From the NCBI GenBank assembly GCA_002469605.1, contig DKMV01000062.1, forward strand, positions 1-5,555: a DNA stretch of 5,555 nucleotides, written 5' to 3'. The position numbers were made by a program, and so were the translations under genes. The notes beneath the pieces are model-generated. The model ran no database searches and was not told where the DNA came from. It saw only the letters and a program-made list of their open reading frames with translations. The stretch is from Leclercia sp. UBA7405 (GTDB lineage Bacteria; Pseudomonadota; Gammaproteobacteria; Enterobacterales; Enterobacteriaceae). Shown one piece after another: positions 1-5,555 of the stretch. Each line of letters opens with the position of its first letter. The stretch's first letter is position 1.

Positions 1-657
1 AAAGATTGCCTGTGGCATGACGCGGGCGGCATGAACCTGATGCAGCAGCAGCTGGAAATATTGATGACCGGGCACGCCTGGCAACAGCAGGAGATGCTCA
101 ACCAGCTGGAGGCCATCACCCAGCGCCGTATTCAGCTGCAACAGCAGCAGAGCGATAAGACGGCGCTGCGGGTTATCCGCCAGAGCGGGATGTTCGCCCG
201 TAAACCGCACTACGAGCTGCCCGAAGAGCTGAGCGAAACCACCCTTACCCTGCTGCTCCAGCAGCCGCTCAAACTTCACGATATGCAGGTCATCCACGTC
301 ACCCTCGAGCGCGAAGCGCTCTCCCAGTGGCTGAGCAAGGGGGGTGAAATTCGCGGCAAGCTCAACGGCATCGGCTTTGCCCAGCCATTAAATATGGAAG
401 TGGATGGCAGCCTGCACCTGGTGATCCGCGACGTCAGCCTGCAGGGCTCGCGCCTGGCGCTGCCGGGGAGCGCATCAGAGAGCGTACCGGCAGAGATCAA
501 AGAGCAGCTCGAGGCCCTGGATAACGCCTGGCACCAGCAGCATGCCCGCTTCAGCGAACAACAAAAATGTCTGTTTATCCACAGCGACTGGCTGGGCCGT
601 ATTGAAGCCAGCCTGCAGGATGTGGGCGCGCAGATCAAACAGGCGCGTCAATGCTAA
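1..657 (+). CDS. ravA: RavA, MoxR-type AAA+ ATPase (3' part, 5' end outside window)
   Basis: The reading frame is open from base 1 and ends at TAA 655-657, giving the last 218 residues. The E. coli protein is about 498 residues, so the N-terminal AAA+ module with Walker A and B lies upstream of the window. What remains matches the C-terminal part of RavA: a Gln-rich helical stretch (QQQQLEI-like, [15 protein letters not shown]), the beta-rich LARA region (about local residues 60-145, including [19 protein letters not shown]), and a closing helical segment ending in [15 protein letters not shown]. In E. coli RavA forms hexamers, binds the inducible lysine decarboxylase LdcI through the LARA domain, and works with ViaA; links to respiratory complexes and aminoglycoside sensitivity have been reported. 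Internal ATGs, such as the one at 31, are not the real start because the frame continues upstream. The gene overlaps viaA by 7 nt, which indicates one operon. Confidence 0.95.
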   Translation, partial: KDCLWHDAGGMNLMQQQLEILMTGHAWQQQEMLNQLEAITQRRIQLQQQQSDKTALRVIRQSGMFARKPHYELPEELSETTLTLLLQQPLKLHDMQVIHVTLEREALSQWLSKGGEIRGKLNGIGFAQPLNMEVDGSLHLVIRDVSLQGSRLALPGSASESVPAEIKEQLEALDNAWHQQHARFSEQQKCLFIHSDWLGRIEASLQDVGAQIKQARQC

Positions 658-2102
658 CGCTGGACACGCTTAACGTTATGCTGGCCGTCGGCGAGGAGGG
701 ATTAATTGAGGAGCTCATGCTTACGCTGCTCGCCTCGCCCCAGTTGGCCATCTTCTTCGAAAAATTCCCCAAATTAAAAACCGCCATTACCGAGGATCTG
801 CCCCGCTGGCGGGAGGGGTTGCGCAGGCGGATGAGAGATACCCGCGTTCCGCCCGAGCTTACCGAAGAGGTTACCTGTTATCAGCAGAGCCAGCTGCTCT
901 CCACACCGCAATTAATCGTCCAGCTGCCGCAGATCCTGACGCTGCTGGATAAGGTTCACTCCCCCTTCGCCAGCCAGGCCAGAGGGCTGGTGGCCGATAA
1001 CCCTACCTTTACCCCGGCGCTGCACACCCTGTTTTTACAGCGCTGGCGGCTGAGCCTGGTGGTGCAGGCTACCTCTCTCAACCAGCAGCTGCTGGAGGAG
1101 GAGCGGGAACAGCTGCTCAGCGAAGTACAGGAGCGCATGACGCTTGCCGGTGCGCTTGAGCCGGTAATAGTAGAGAACGACCACGCCGCCGGTCGGCTCT
1201 GGGATATGAGCGCTGGTCAGCTTAAGCGTGGGGATTATCAGCTTATCGTCCGCTACGGCGATTTTCTGGCCCAGCAGCCGGAGTTAATGCAGCTGGCCGA
1301 ACAGCTGGGCCGGTCCCGGGAAGCCAAATCGGTACCCAAAAACGATGCGCCGATGGAGACCTTCCGCACTCTGGTGCGCGAACCCTCGACGGTGCCGGAA
1401 CAGGTAGATGGCCTGCAGCAGAGCGATGACATTCTGCGCCTGCTGCCGCCGGAGCTGGCAACGCTCGGTATTACCGAGCTGGAGTATGAGTTTTATCGCC
1501 GGCTGGTGGAGAAACAGCTGCTTACCTATCGTCTGCACGGCGAGGCCTGGCGAGAAAAGATTAGCCAGCGGCCGGTGGTGCATCAGGATTTTGATGAACA
1601 GCCGCGCGGGCCTTTTATCGTCTGCGTGGACACCTCCGGCTCAATGGGCGGCTTTAACGAGCAGTGCGCCAAGGCATTCTGCCTGGCGCTGATGCGCGTT
1701 GCCCTCGCCGATCGCCGGCGCTGCTTTATTATGCTGTTCTCCAGCGAAGTGGTGGGGTATGAGCTGACGGGCCAGGAGGGGATCGAACAGGCGATCCGTT
1801 TTCTCAGCCAGCGCTTTCGCGGCGGCACGGATCTCGCCAGCTGTTTTCGCGCCGTTATTGAGCGCATGCAGGGCGGCGACTGGTATGACGCTGACGCGGT
1901 GGTGATCTCAGACTTTATTGCCCAGCGGCTGCCGGATGAGGTAGTGAGTAAAATAAAGGTGCTGCAGCAGGTTCACCAGCACCGTTTTCACGCGGTGGCG
2001 ATGTCGGCCCATGGAAAACCCGGCATCATGCGCATCTTCGATCATATCTGGCGCTTTGATACCGGGCTGCGTAGCCGCCTGCTCAGACGCTGGCGGCGCT
2101 AA
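651..2102 (+). CDS. viaA: ViaA, VWA-domain partner of RavA
   Basis: This 483-residue protein has the same length as E. coli ViaA. The N-terminal two thirds (about 1-320) look alpha-helical, are rich in Leu, Gln and Glu, and have no recognised catalytic motif. The C-terminal part (about 323-475) is a von Willebrand factor A domain with a complete MIDAS metal site: D327-T-S-G-S331, T393 in RGGTD, and D421 in VISDF. The protein ends in a basic tail ([10 protein letters not shown]). In E. coli ViaA binds RavA and stimulates its ATPase. MoxR/VWA pairs are thought to act as metal-dependent chaperones or assembly factors. The ATG at 651 lies inside the ravA stop region (ATGCTAA), so translation is probably coupled; no strong Shine-Dalgarno sequence is seen. 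Its stop directly abuts the stop of asnA on the other strand. Confidence 0.97.
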   Translation: MLTLDTLNVMLAVGEEGLIEELMLTLLASPQLAIFFEKFPKLKTAITEDLPRWREGLRRRMRDTRVPPELTEEVTCYQQSQLLSTPQLIVQLPQILTLLDKVHSPFASQARGLVADNPTFTPALHTLFLQRWRLSLVVQATSLNQQLLEEEREQLLSEVQERMTLAGALEPVIVENDHAAGRLWDMSAGQLKRGDYQLIVRYGDFLAQQPELMQLAEQLGRSREAKSVPKNDAPMETFRTLVREPSTVPEQVDGLQQSDDILRLLPPELATLGITELEYEFYRRLVEKQLLTYRLHGEAWREKISQRPVVHQDFDEQPRGPFIVCVDTSGSMGGFNEQCAKAFCLALMRVALADRRRCFIMLFSSEVVGYELTGQEGIEQAIRFLSQRFRGGTDLASCFRAVIERMQGGDWYDADAVVISDFIAQRLPDEVVSKIKVLQQVHQHRFHAVAMSAHGKPGIMRIFDHIWRFDTGLRSRLLRRWRR

Positions 2103-3095
2103 TTACAGAAGGGCGTCGATGCTGTCGCGGACCTGCTGCGGCCAGACGCCGCACTGAACCTGGCCGATGTGCGACAGCTGCAGCAGGAGCATGGTCAGAC
2201 GCGACTGGCCGATCCCCCCGCCGATGGTCTGCGGCATTTCACCGCGCAGCAGCGCCTGGTGCCACTCCAGCTGCAGACGATCTTCGTCACCGGTTACCGC
2301 CAGCTGGCGCTTCAGCGCCGCGGCATCCACGCGGATCCCCATCGAAGAGAGTTCAAACGCGTCTTCAAGAATCGGGTTCCACACCAGAATATCGCCGTTC
2401 AGGCCCGCCAGGCCGCGCTCGCCTTCGCTGCTCCAGTCGTCGTAATCCGGAGCGCGCACGTCGTGACGCTTGCCGTCAGAGAGCTTGCCGCCAATGCCAA
2501 TCAGGAATACCGCGCCCAGCTCTTTCGCGATGGCACGTTCACGGCCTTTGGCATCCAGATCCGGGTAACGGCTCAGCAGCTCCTGGCTGTGAACAAACTG
2601 AATGGTCTCCGGCAGGAAAGGGGTCAGGCCAAACTCTTTGCTGACCGCCGCTTCGGTAGCTTTGATCCCGGCATAAATCGCTTCTACCGTGGATTTCAGC
2701 GTACGGGTATGACGCTCGCCGTCACCCATTACGCGCTCCCAGTCCCACTGGTCAACGTATACGGAGTGAATGGCGGAAAGTCGGTCTTCATCGGGGCGAA
2801 GGGCTTTCATGTGCGTGTACAGCCCTTCGCCCGCGCTGAAGTCGTGTTGTCCCAGGGTTTGACGCTTCCACTTCGCCAGTGAATGAACCACTTCGAACTG
2901 GGCGTCTGGCAGTGTTTTCACTTTTACCTGAACCGCTTTTTCGCAGCCAGACAGGTTGTCCTGCGTCCCGTCCCCCACGCGGCTGAGGATCGGTGCCTGC
3001 ACTTCAATCAGGCCCAGTCTCTCTTCCAGCTGGCGGGAAAAGTGGGATTTAACGAAACTGATCTGGCGTTGTTTTGCGATGTAAGCGGTTTTCAT
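2103..3095 (-). CDS. asnA: Asparagine synthetase A (aspartate-ammonia ligase)
   Basis: This 330-residue cytoplasmic enzyme makes asparagine from aspartate, ammonia and ATP through an aspartyl-AMP intermediate. Its fold is related to class II aminoacyl-tRNA synthetases, especially AspRS and AsnRS. Its length equals that of the E. coli enzyme. Residues reported at the E. coli active site are all in place at identical numbers: D46, K77, R100, Q116, D118, D219, E248, S250, R255 and R299. The two familiar cysteines C51 and C315 are also present. The motif-3-like segment [15 protein letters not shown] lies at 292-306. The start is supported by AGGAG on the minus strand (3107-3103), 7 nt before the ATG at 3095. 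The gene is divergent from its regulator asnC and convergent with viaA. In E. coli AsnC activates it when asparagine is scarce. The protein looks intact. Confidence 0.98.
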   Translation of the reverse strand: MKTAYIAKQRQISFVKSHFSRQLEERLGLIEVQAPILSRVGDGTQDNLSGCEKAVQVKVKTLPDAQFEVVHSLAKWKRQTLGQHDFSAGEGLYTHMKALRPDEDRLSAIHSVYVDQWDWERVMGDGERHTRTLKSTVEAIYAGIKATEAAVSKEFGLTPFLPETIQFVHSQELLSRYPDLDAKGRERAIAKELGAVFLIGIGGKLSDGKRHDVRAPDYDDWSSEGERGLAGLNGDILVWNPILEDAFELSSMGIRVDAAALKRQLAVTGDEDRLQLEWHQALLRGEMPQTIGGGIGQSRLTMLLLQLSHIGQVQCGVWPQQVRDSIDALL

Positions 3096-3102
3096 ATTTA
3101 TA

Positions 3103-3107
3103 CTCCT
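3103..3107 (-). promoter_or_regulatory. Ribosome binding site of asnA
   Basis: AGGAG on the minus strand, 7 nt upstream of the ATG at 3095. This is a strong Shine-Dalgarno sequence and fixes the asnA start. Confidence 0.85.
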
Positions 3108-3114
3108 GCGTCCT

Positions 3115-3134
3115 GTTGCAATTGATTAAGCAAC
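3115..3134. repeat. Dyad GTTGC-N10-GCAAC over the asnA -10
   Basis: Arms GTTGC (3115-3119) and GCAAC (3130-3134) flank a 10-nt AT-rich centre that holds most of the candidate asnA -10 element. A 20-bp dyad of this kind at a promoter controlled by an Lrp/AsnC-family dimer could be a protein site. No AsnC consensus was available to compare, so the role is inference. Confidence 0.4.
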
Positions 3135-3153
3135 AAAAAACGCCATCATTCAA
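3125..3153 (-). promoter_or_regulatory. Candidate asnA promoter
   Basis: On the minus strand a -35-like TTGAAT (3153-3148) is followed, after 17 nt, by a -10-like CTTAAT (3130-3125). Each matches the sigma-70 consensus at 4 of 6 positions. Transcription would start near 3118, giving a leader of about 22 nt that contains the AGGAG. The weak match fits a promoter that needs the activator AsnC, as known in E. coli. The assignment comes from pattern and spacing only; no other minus-strand hexamer pair in this region scored better by eye. Confidence 0.5.
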
Positions 3154-3174
3154 TAATCCAACATTAAAATGGCG
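3135..3174 (-). repeat. Terminator-like dyad upstream of asnA
   Basis: Arms CGCCAT (3141-3146) and ATGGCG (3169-3174) are perfect complements. Inside them a further 6-bp A/T-rich pairing with one G-U pair and a 2-nt bulge is possible, leaving a loop of about 8 nt. On the minus strand the stem is followed at once by six T residues (3140-3135), the layout of a rho-independent terminator. It overlaps the candidate asnA -35, so it lies upstream of the predicted asnA transcript. It could stop leftward antisense RNA from asnC or oriC, or it could be an AsnC operator. Only the fold is seen; the function is inferred. Confidence 0.45.
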
Positions 3175-3183
3175 ACTCCACTT

Positions 3184-3211
3184 TTGATTCGTTAAATAAA
3201 AAGGCTAGAAT
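3184..3211 (+). promoter_or_regulatory. Probable asnC promoter
   Basis: TTGATT (3184-3189, 4 of 6 consensus) and TAGAAT (3206-3211, 5 of 6) are separated by 16 nt, with an A/T-rich spacer. Transcription would begin near 3218, about 27 nt before the asnC ATG. In E. coli AsnC represses its own gene independently of asparagine, so an AsnC site is expected nearby. Confidence 0.65.
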
Positions 3212-3244
3212 AGAGTGAATCTTCAATCTACATAAGAAAAACCT

Positions 3245-3703
3245 ATGGAAAATTATCAGATCGACAATCTGGACCGGGGCATCCTGGAAGCGTTAATGGC
3301 CAATGCGCGTACCGCCTACGCCGAACTGGCAAAACAGTTCAGCGTGAGTCCCGGCACTATCCACGTGCGCGTAGAGAAGATGAAGCAGGCGGGCATTATC
3401 ACCGGTGCCCACATTGACGTGAATCCGAAGCAGCTGGGGTATGACGTCTGCTGCTTTATCGGCATCATTCTGAAGAGCGCCAAGGACTACCCCTCCGCGC
3501 TGGCGAAACTGAAAGCGCTGGATGAAGTAACCGAAGCCTATTACACCACCGGCCACTACAGCATCTTTATTAAGGTCATGTGCCGCTCGATCGATGCCCT
3601 ACAGCAGGTACTTATCAACAAGATCCAAACAATCGATGAAATTCAGTCCACCGAGACCCTGATCTCCCTGCAGAACCCGATCATGCGTACCATCCGCCCC
3701 TGA
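3245..3703 (+). CDS. asnC: AsnC, asparagine-responsive Lrp/AsnC-family regulator
   Basis: This 152-residue protein is nearly identical to E. coli AsnC and has the same length. An N-terminal helix-turn-helix domain (about 1-60, with the recognition region SVSPGTIHVRVEKMKQAGII at 33-52) is joined to a C-terminal RAM effector domain (about 67-150, with the TTGHYSIFIKV strand at 101-111). Family members form dimers that assemble into octamers; asparagine binds between RAM domains. In E. coli AsnC activates asnA, asparagine reduces that activation, and AsnC represses its own transcription. The start at 3245 fits the family length. The ribosome site is weak (AAGAAA at 3234-3239), which suggests low expression. 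Readthrough from asnC into mioC and oriC is known in E. coli, and no clear terminator follows here. Confidence 0.98.
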   Translation: MENYQIDNLDRGILEALMANARTAYAELAKQFSVSPGTIHVRVEKMKQAGIITGAHIDVNPKQLGYDVCCFIGIILKSAKDYPSALAKLKALDEVTEAYYTTGHYSIFIKVMCRSIDALQQVLINKIQTIDEIQSTETLISLQNPIMRTIRP

Positions 3704-3708
3704 TCAGG
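3699..3708. repeat. Palindrome CCTGATCAGG at the asnC stop
   Basis: A perfect 10-bp palindrome spans the asnC TGA (3701-3703) and contains a Dam GATC site. The following sequence (CAATTTCATT) has only a short T run, and a stem of 5 bp without a loop cannot form a normal hairpin, so it is at best a poor terminator. Confidence 0.4.
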
Positions 3709-3724
3709 CAATTTCATTACCACA

Positions 3725-3733
3725 TTTTCCACA
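3725..3733 (+). promoter_or_regulatory. DnaA box in the mioC promoter
   Basis: TTTTCCACA matches the relaxed DnaA-box consensus TTWTNCACA. It sits just upstream of the likely mioC -35 region. In E. coli a DnaA box at this place lets DnaA repress mioC and helps stop transcripts arriving from asnC, so transcription toward oriC is tied to DnaA level. Confidence 0.85.
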
Positions 3734-3735
3734 GG

Positions 3736-3764
3736 TAGATCCCAGCTCGCTCACAGCGTACAAT
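3736..3764 (+). promoter_or_regulatory. Probable mioC promoter
   Basis: A good -10 TACAAT (3759-3764) is preceded at 17 nt by a poor -35 (TAGATC, 3736-3741), which lies next to the DnaA box. The start would be near 3771, about 23 nt before the ATG at 3794. The region after the -10 (GTTCCCC) is C-rich, as expected for the stringent (ppGpp) control described for the E. coli promoter. The -10 is convincing; the exact -35 is uncertain. Confidence 0.65.
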
Positions 3765-3793
3765 GTTCCCCTCTTTATATGAGCGAGCGATCA

Positions 3794-4243
3794 ATGGCAG
3801 ACATTACTCTTATCAGCGGCAGTACTCTTGGCGGCGCAGAATATGTAGCAGAACACCTGGCTGAAAAGCTGGAAGATGCCGGTTATTCCACCGAAACGCT
3901 GCACGGCCCGTTGCTGGAAGATCTGCCCACCACCGGGATCTGGCTGCTGATCACCTCGACGCACGGCGCGGGCGACCTGCCGGATAACCTGCAGCCGCTG
4001 TATGACGATCTGCAGGAGCAGCAGCCGGACCTGTCTGCAGTGCGTTTCGGCGCTATTGGTATCGGTAGCCGCGAATATGACACCTTCTGCGGTGCGGTTG
4101 AGAAAGTCGAGGCGGCGATCGCGTCCTGCGGGGCAAAACAGATCGGCGAAACGCTGAAGATCAACATCCTCGATCATGATATTCCGGAGGATCCAGCGGA
4201 AGAATGGCTGGGTGAATGGAAAAAATTACTCAAAAACGATTAA
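3794..4243 (+). CDS. mioC: MioC, small FMN-binding flavodoxin-like protein
   Basis: This flavodoxin-fold protein of 149 residues compares with about 147 in E. coli; the extra length is a C-terminal Asn-Asp. The N-terminal strand and phosphate-binding loop (ITLISGSTLGGAEYVAEHLAEKL) bind FMN phosphate. Later flavodoxin loops are STHGAGDLPDN (about 55-65) and the conserved IGIGSREYDTFCGA block (about 88-101). The E. coli protein supports biotin synthase activity in vitro as an electron carrier; its role in the cell is unclear. The frame also has an ATG at 3779, but 3794 is preferred. It gives the MADITLISGS start seen in E. coli, and the upstream ATG would lie only about 8 nt from the predicted transcript start. 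The ribosome site is weak (GAG at 3785-3787). Transcripts continue into oriC. Confidence 0.96.
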   Translation: MADITLISGSTLGGAEYVAEHLAEKLEDAGYSTETLHGPLLEDLPTTGIWLLITSTHGAGDLPDNLQPLYDDLQEQQPDLSAVRFGAIGIGSREYDTFCGAVEKVEAAIASCGAKQIGETLKINILDHDIPEDPAEEWLGEWKKLLKND

Positions 4244-4259
4244 AGATCGCGCGAACAGA

Positions 4260-4268
4260 TGTGGATAA
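4260..4268 (-). promoter_or_regulatory. DnaA box R4
   Basis: TTATCCACA on the minus strand, the perfect high-affinity consensus, at the mioC-proximal edge of oriC and in the same orientation as R2. Strong outer boxes R1 and R4 anchor the DnaA complex through most of the cell cycle in E. coli. Confidence 0.95.
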
Positions 4269-4298
4269 CTCTGGTTAAAAGCTTGGATCAACCGGTAG

Positions 4299-4307
4299 TT
4301 ATCCAAC
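4299..4307 (+). promoter_or_regulatory. DnaA box R3 (variant)
   Basis: TTATCCAAC lies where E. coli has R3, inside a conserved GGTAGTTATCCAA context. It differs from the strong consensus at two positions and from E. coli R3 (TTATCCAAA) at the last base, so affinity is probably low. Confidence 0.75.
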
Positions 4308-4333
4308 GTACAACTTCTGCAGGCTTTTCGTGC

Positions 4334-4342
4334 TGTGTATAA
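4334..4342 (-). promoter_or_regulatory. DnaA box R2
   Basis: TTATACACA on the minus strand, identical to E. coli R2 and fully matching TTWTNCACA. Confidence 0.93.
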
Positions 4343-4384
4343 CTTGGCGATCTGATCCCAGCTTATACGTTGTGGGATCACCGA

Positions 4385-4393
4385 TCATTCACA
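4385..4393 (+). promoter_or_regulatory. DnaA box R5M
   Basis: TCATTCACA, identical to the weak R5M box of E. coli and in the same context (GATCATTCACAG). It overlaps a GATC at 4383-4386, so methylation or SeqA binding can affect access. Confidence 0.85.
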
Positions 4394-4408
4394 GCAAACG
4401 ATCCTTTC

Positions 4409-4421
4409 TAACCACCTGATC
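4409..4421 (-). promoter_or_regulatory. Probable IHF site
   Basis: Between R1 and R5M, where IHF binds in E. coli oriC, the minus strand has GATCAGGTGGTTA. It matches the IHF core WATCAANNNNTTR except at the first and sixth positions. A flanking A/T-rich tract (CATAAATAA on the minus strand, 4430-4422) supports bending. Position helps more than the motif itself. Confidence 0.5.
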
Positions 4422-4439
4422 TTATTTATGAGATCCGGC

Positions 4440-4448
4440 TTATCCACA
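4440..4448 (+). promoter_or_regulatory. DnaA box R1
   Basis: TTATCCACA, the perfect consensus, 13 nt from the nearest unwinding 13-mer. In E. coli R1 nucleates the DnaA assembly that melts the unwinding element. Confidence 0.96.
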
Positions 4449-4461
4449 AGATCGGTCGATC

Positions 4462-4518
4462 CTAATAAGAGATCACAATAGAACAGATCTCTAAATAAAA
4501 AGATCTTCTTTTTAATAG
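4462..4518. other. DNA unwinding element with three 13-mers (R, M, L)
   Basis: Read on the minus strand, three 13-mers each begin with GATC: R GATCTCTTATTAG (4474-4462), M GATCTGTTCTATT (4489-4477) and L GATCTTTTTATTT (4505-4493). R and M equal the E. coli repeats; L has T for A at its sixth base. An AT-rich patch, CTTCTTTTTAATAG on the plus strand (4505-4518), continues past L. This is the region melted by DnaA-ATP and loaded with DnaB-DnaC. Confidence 0.96.
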
Positions 4519-4534
4519 CGCCGGATCCCAGTGC

Positions 4535-4563
4535 TTTCTCGATCGACTAAAGTTGAGTAGAAT
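4535..4563 (+). promoter_or_regulatory. Probable mnmG (gidA) promoter
   Basis: A -10 TAGAAT (4558-4563, 5 of 6) is preceded at 17 nt by a weak -35 TTTCTC (4535-4540). The start would fall near 4570, in a GC-rich discriminator that runs into the palindrome GCCCGGGC (4569-4576). A GC-rich discriminator fits the stringent control reported for the E. coli gidA promoter. The promoter fires away from oriC, leaving negative supercoils over the unwinding element. The -35 is the uncertain part. Confidence 0.65.
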
Positions 4564-4617
4564 CCTCGGCCCGGGCTTCAATCCATTTTCAAACCGCTTT
4601 ACGCGAGGCAGACCACC

Positions 4618-5555
4618 ATGTTTTATCAGGATCCTTTCGACGTCATCATCATTGGCGGGGGTCATGCAGGCACTGAGGCCGCAATGGCCGCTGCGCGAAT
4701 GGGTCAGCAGACCCTGCTTTTGACACACAATATCGACACGCTGGGACAGATGTCGTGTAATCCGGCGATTGGCGGCATTGGGAAAGGACACCTGGTAAAA
4801 GAAGTGGATGCGCTTGGCGGCCTGATGGCCACCGCGATCGATCGTGCCGGCATTCAGTTTAGGATACTAAACGCCAGCAAAGGCCCTGCCGTTCGGGCCA
4901 CCCGTGCGCAGGCAGACCGCGTGCTCTATCGTCAGGCGGTACGCACCGCGCTGGAGAATCAGCCGAACCTGATGATCTTCCAACAGGCGGTAGAAGATCT
5001 GATTGTGGAAAACGATCGTGTGGTCGGTGCTGTTACCCAGATGGGGCTTAAATTCCGCGCCAAAGCGGTGGTACTGACCGTCGGCACTTTCCTTGACGGC
5101 AAAATCCATATCGGCCTGGATAACTACAGCGGTGGCCGTGCCGGCGATCCGCCGTCCATTTCGCTGTCGCGCCGTCTGCGCGAGTTGCCGCTGCGCGTCA
5201 ACCGCCTGAAAACCGGTACGCCGCCGCGTATTGACGCCCGTACTATCGATTTCAGCGTGCTGGCACAGCAGCATGGCGATAACCCCATGCCGGTCTTCTC
5301 GTTTATGGGCAATGCGGGGCAGCATCCGCAGCAGGTGCCGTGCTACATTACGCACACCAACGAGAAAACCCATGACGTGATCCGCAATAACCTCGATCGC
5401 AGCCCGATGTACGCCGGGATCATCGAAGGGATCGGCCCGCGTTACTGTCCGTCGATCGAAGACAAGGTTATGCGCTTCGCCGATCGTAATGCACACCAGA
5501 TCTTCCTGGAGCCTGAAGGGCTGACCAGCAATGAAATTTACCCGAACGGCATCTC
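4618..5555 (+). CDS. mnmG: MnmG (GidA), tRNA wobble-uridine modification enzyme (3' end outside window)
   Basis: The frame is open from ATG 4618 to the window end and gives the first 312 residues of an expected 629. With MnmE, MnmG installs the carboxymethylaminomethyl group (or aminomethyl group) at C5 of U34 in several tRNAs, using methylene-tetrahydrofolate, FAD and NADH. Visible features are the FAD dinucleotide fold [15 protein letters not shown] (GxGxxG at G13, G15, G18), the catalytic-region cysteines C47 ([10 protein letters not shown]) and C277, and the family signature [15 protein letters not shown] (273-287). GAG at 4605-4607, in GCGAGGC, lies about 10 nt before the ATG and serves as ribosome site. 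The start gives the known [14 protein letters not shown] beginning. No frameshift or stop is seen. The gene lies next to oriC, as in most Enterobacteriaceae, and its transcription helps origin opening in E. coli. Confidence 0.98.
   Translation, partial: MFYQDPFDVIIIGGGHAGTEAAMAAARMGQQTLLLTHNIDTLGQMSCNPAIGGIGKGHLVKEVDALGGLMATAIDRAGIQFRILNASKGPAVRATRAQADRVLYRQAVRTALENQPNLMIFQQAVEDLIVENDRVVGAVTQMGLKFRAKAVVLTVGTFLDGKIHIGLDNYSGGRAGDPPSISLSRRLRELPLRVNRLKTGTPPRIDARTIDFSVLAQQHGDNPMPVFSFMGNAGQHPQQVPCYITHTNEKTHDVIRNNLDRSPMYAGIIEGIGPRYCPSIEDKVMRFADRNAHQIFLEPEGLTSNEIYPNGI

Larger units (their letters stand above)
4260..4518. other. oriC: oriC, chromosomal replication origin
   Basis: The interval between mioC and mnmG carries the full enterobacterial origin plan, here in reverse of the conventional map. 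The core from the R4 box to the end of the L 13-mer (4260-4505) is 246 bp, very close to the minimal E. coli oriC. It holds five DnaA boxes, three 13-mer unwinding repeats, an IHF-like site and 14 GATC sites from 4286 to 4524, or 16 if the flanks at 4245 and 4541 are counted. Some blocks look identical to those in E. coli: AAGCTTGGATCAACCGGTAG (4279-4298), TCTGATCCCAGCTTATACG (4351-4369) and GGATCACCGATCATTCACAG (4375-4394). They include places where weak DnaA sites I2 and I3 lie in E. coli. GATC density is what SeqA and Dam need for sequestration and hemimethylation control. No ORF of note lies in 4244-4617. Confidence 0.98.

Noticed and set aside
2169..2882. 237-codon plus-strand ORF opposite asnA
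   Set aside because: It is the antisense shadow of asnA, whose product matches a known enzyme over all 330 residues. The ORF has no ribosome site or recognisable domain.
2883..3125. 80-codon plus-strand ORF over the asnA start
   Set aside because: It overlaps the conserved N-terminus and promoter of asnA on the opposite strand and has no support of its own.
3779..3793. Upstream ATG as the start of mioC
   Set aside because: It would lie about 8 nt from the predicted transcript start and adds five residues (MSERS) not found in E. coli MioC. The ATG at 3794 gives the conserved MADITLISGS start.
4462..4505. Repeated GATC-led units as a CRISPR or iteron array
   Set aside because: The three units are the R, M and L 13-mers of the chromosomal unwinding element. 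Spacers are only 2-3 nt, and DnaA boxes R1-R5 are adjacent in oriC order.
4462..4791. 109-codon minus-strand ORF crossing oriC and the mnmG start
   Set aside because: It runs through the unwinding element and the mnmG promoter, with no family resemblance. It is a chance open frame.
4867..5496. 209-codon minus-strand ORF opposite mnmG
   Set aside because: It is a shadow of the mnmG frame in high-GC sequence, and the opposite strand encodes conserved MnmG motifs throughout.

Overview
This window is the chromosomal replication origin (oriC) and its left flank from a member of the Enterobacteriaceae close to Escherichia, Klebsiella or Enterobacter. The gene order ravA-viaA / asnA / asnC-mioC-oriC-mnmG is the one known from E. 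coli. The proteins match the remembered E. coli sequences almost residue for residue, with the same lengths (ViaA 483 aa, AsnA 330 aa, AsnC 152 aa). I cannot name the genus from the sequence alone. No mobile element, CRISPR array, tRNA or rRNA is visible, and I see no sign of recent transfer.

Layout. Bases 1-657 are the 3' part of ravA (MoxR-type AAA+ ATPase), which overlaps viaA (651-2102, VWA-domain partner) by 7 nt. viaA meets the convergent gene asnA (2103-3095, minus strand, ammonia-dependent asparagine synthetase) stop to stop, with no base between them. A 149-bp divergent region (3096-3244) holds the asnA and asnC promoters and two dyads. asnC (3245-3703) encodes the asparagine-responsive regulator of asnA. 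After it come the mioC promoter with an embedded DnaA box, then mioC (3794-4243, a small flavodoxin).

Bases 4244-4617 contain no gene. They are oriC, in the reverse of the usual map orientation. From right to left they hold an AT-rich unwinding element with three GATC-led 13-mers, DnaA box R1, an IHF-like site, and DnaA boxes R5M, R2, R3 and R4, with GATC Dam sites throughout. The mnmG (gidA) promoter lies on the far side of the unwinding element, and mnmG itself starts at 4618 and runs off the window.

How it works together. DnaA-ATP fills the boxes, IHF bends the DNA and the 13-mer region melts. Transcription from the flanking mioC promoter (reading into oriC) and mnmG promoter (reading away from the unwinding element) is known in E. 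coli to affect topology at the origin, and DnaA represses mioC. AsnC and AsnA form a local asparagine-supply circuit. RavA-ViaA is a separate chaperone-like pair. Nothing here is a previously undescribed system. The points worth a second look are small: origin-box variations, a terminator-like dyad over the asnA promoter, and the zero-gap convergent junction.
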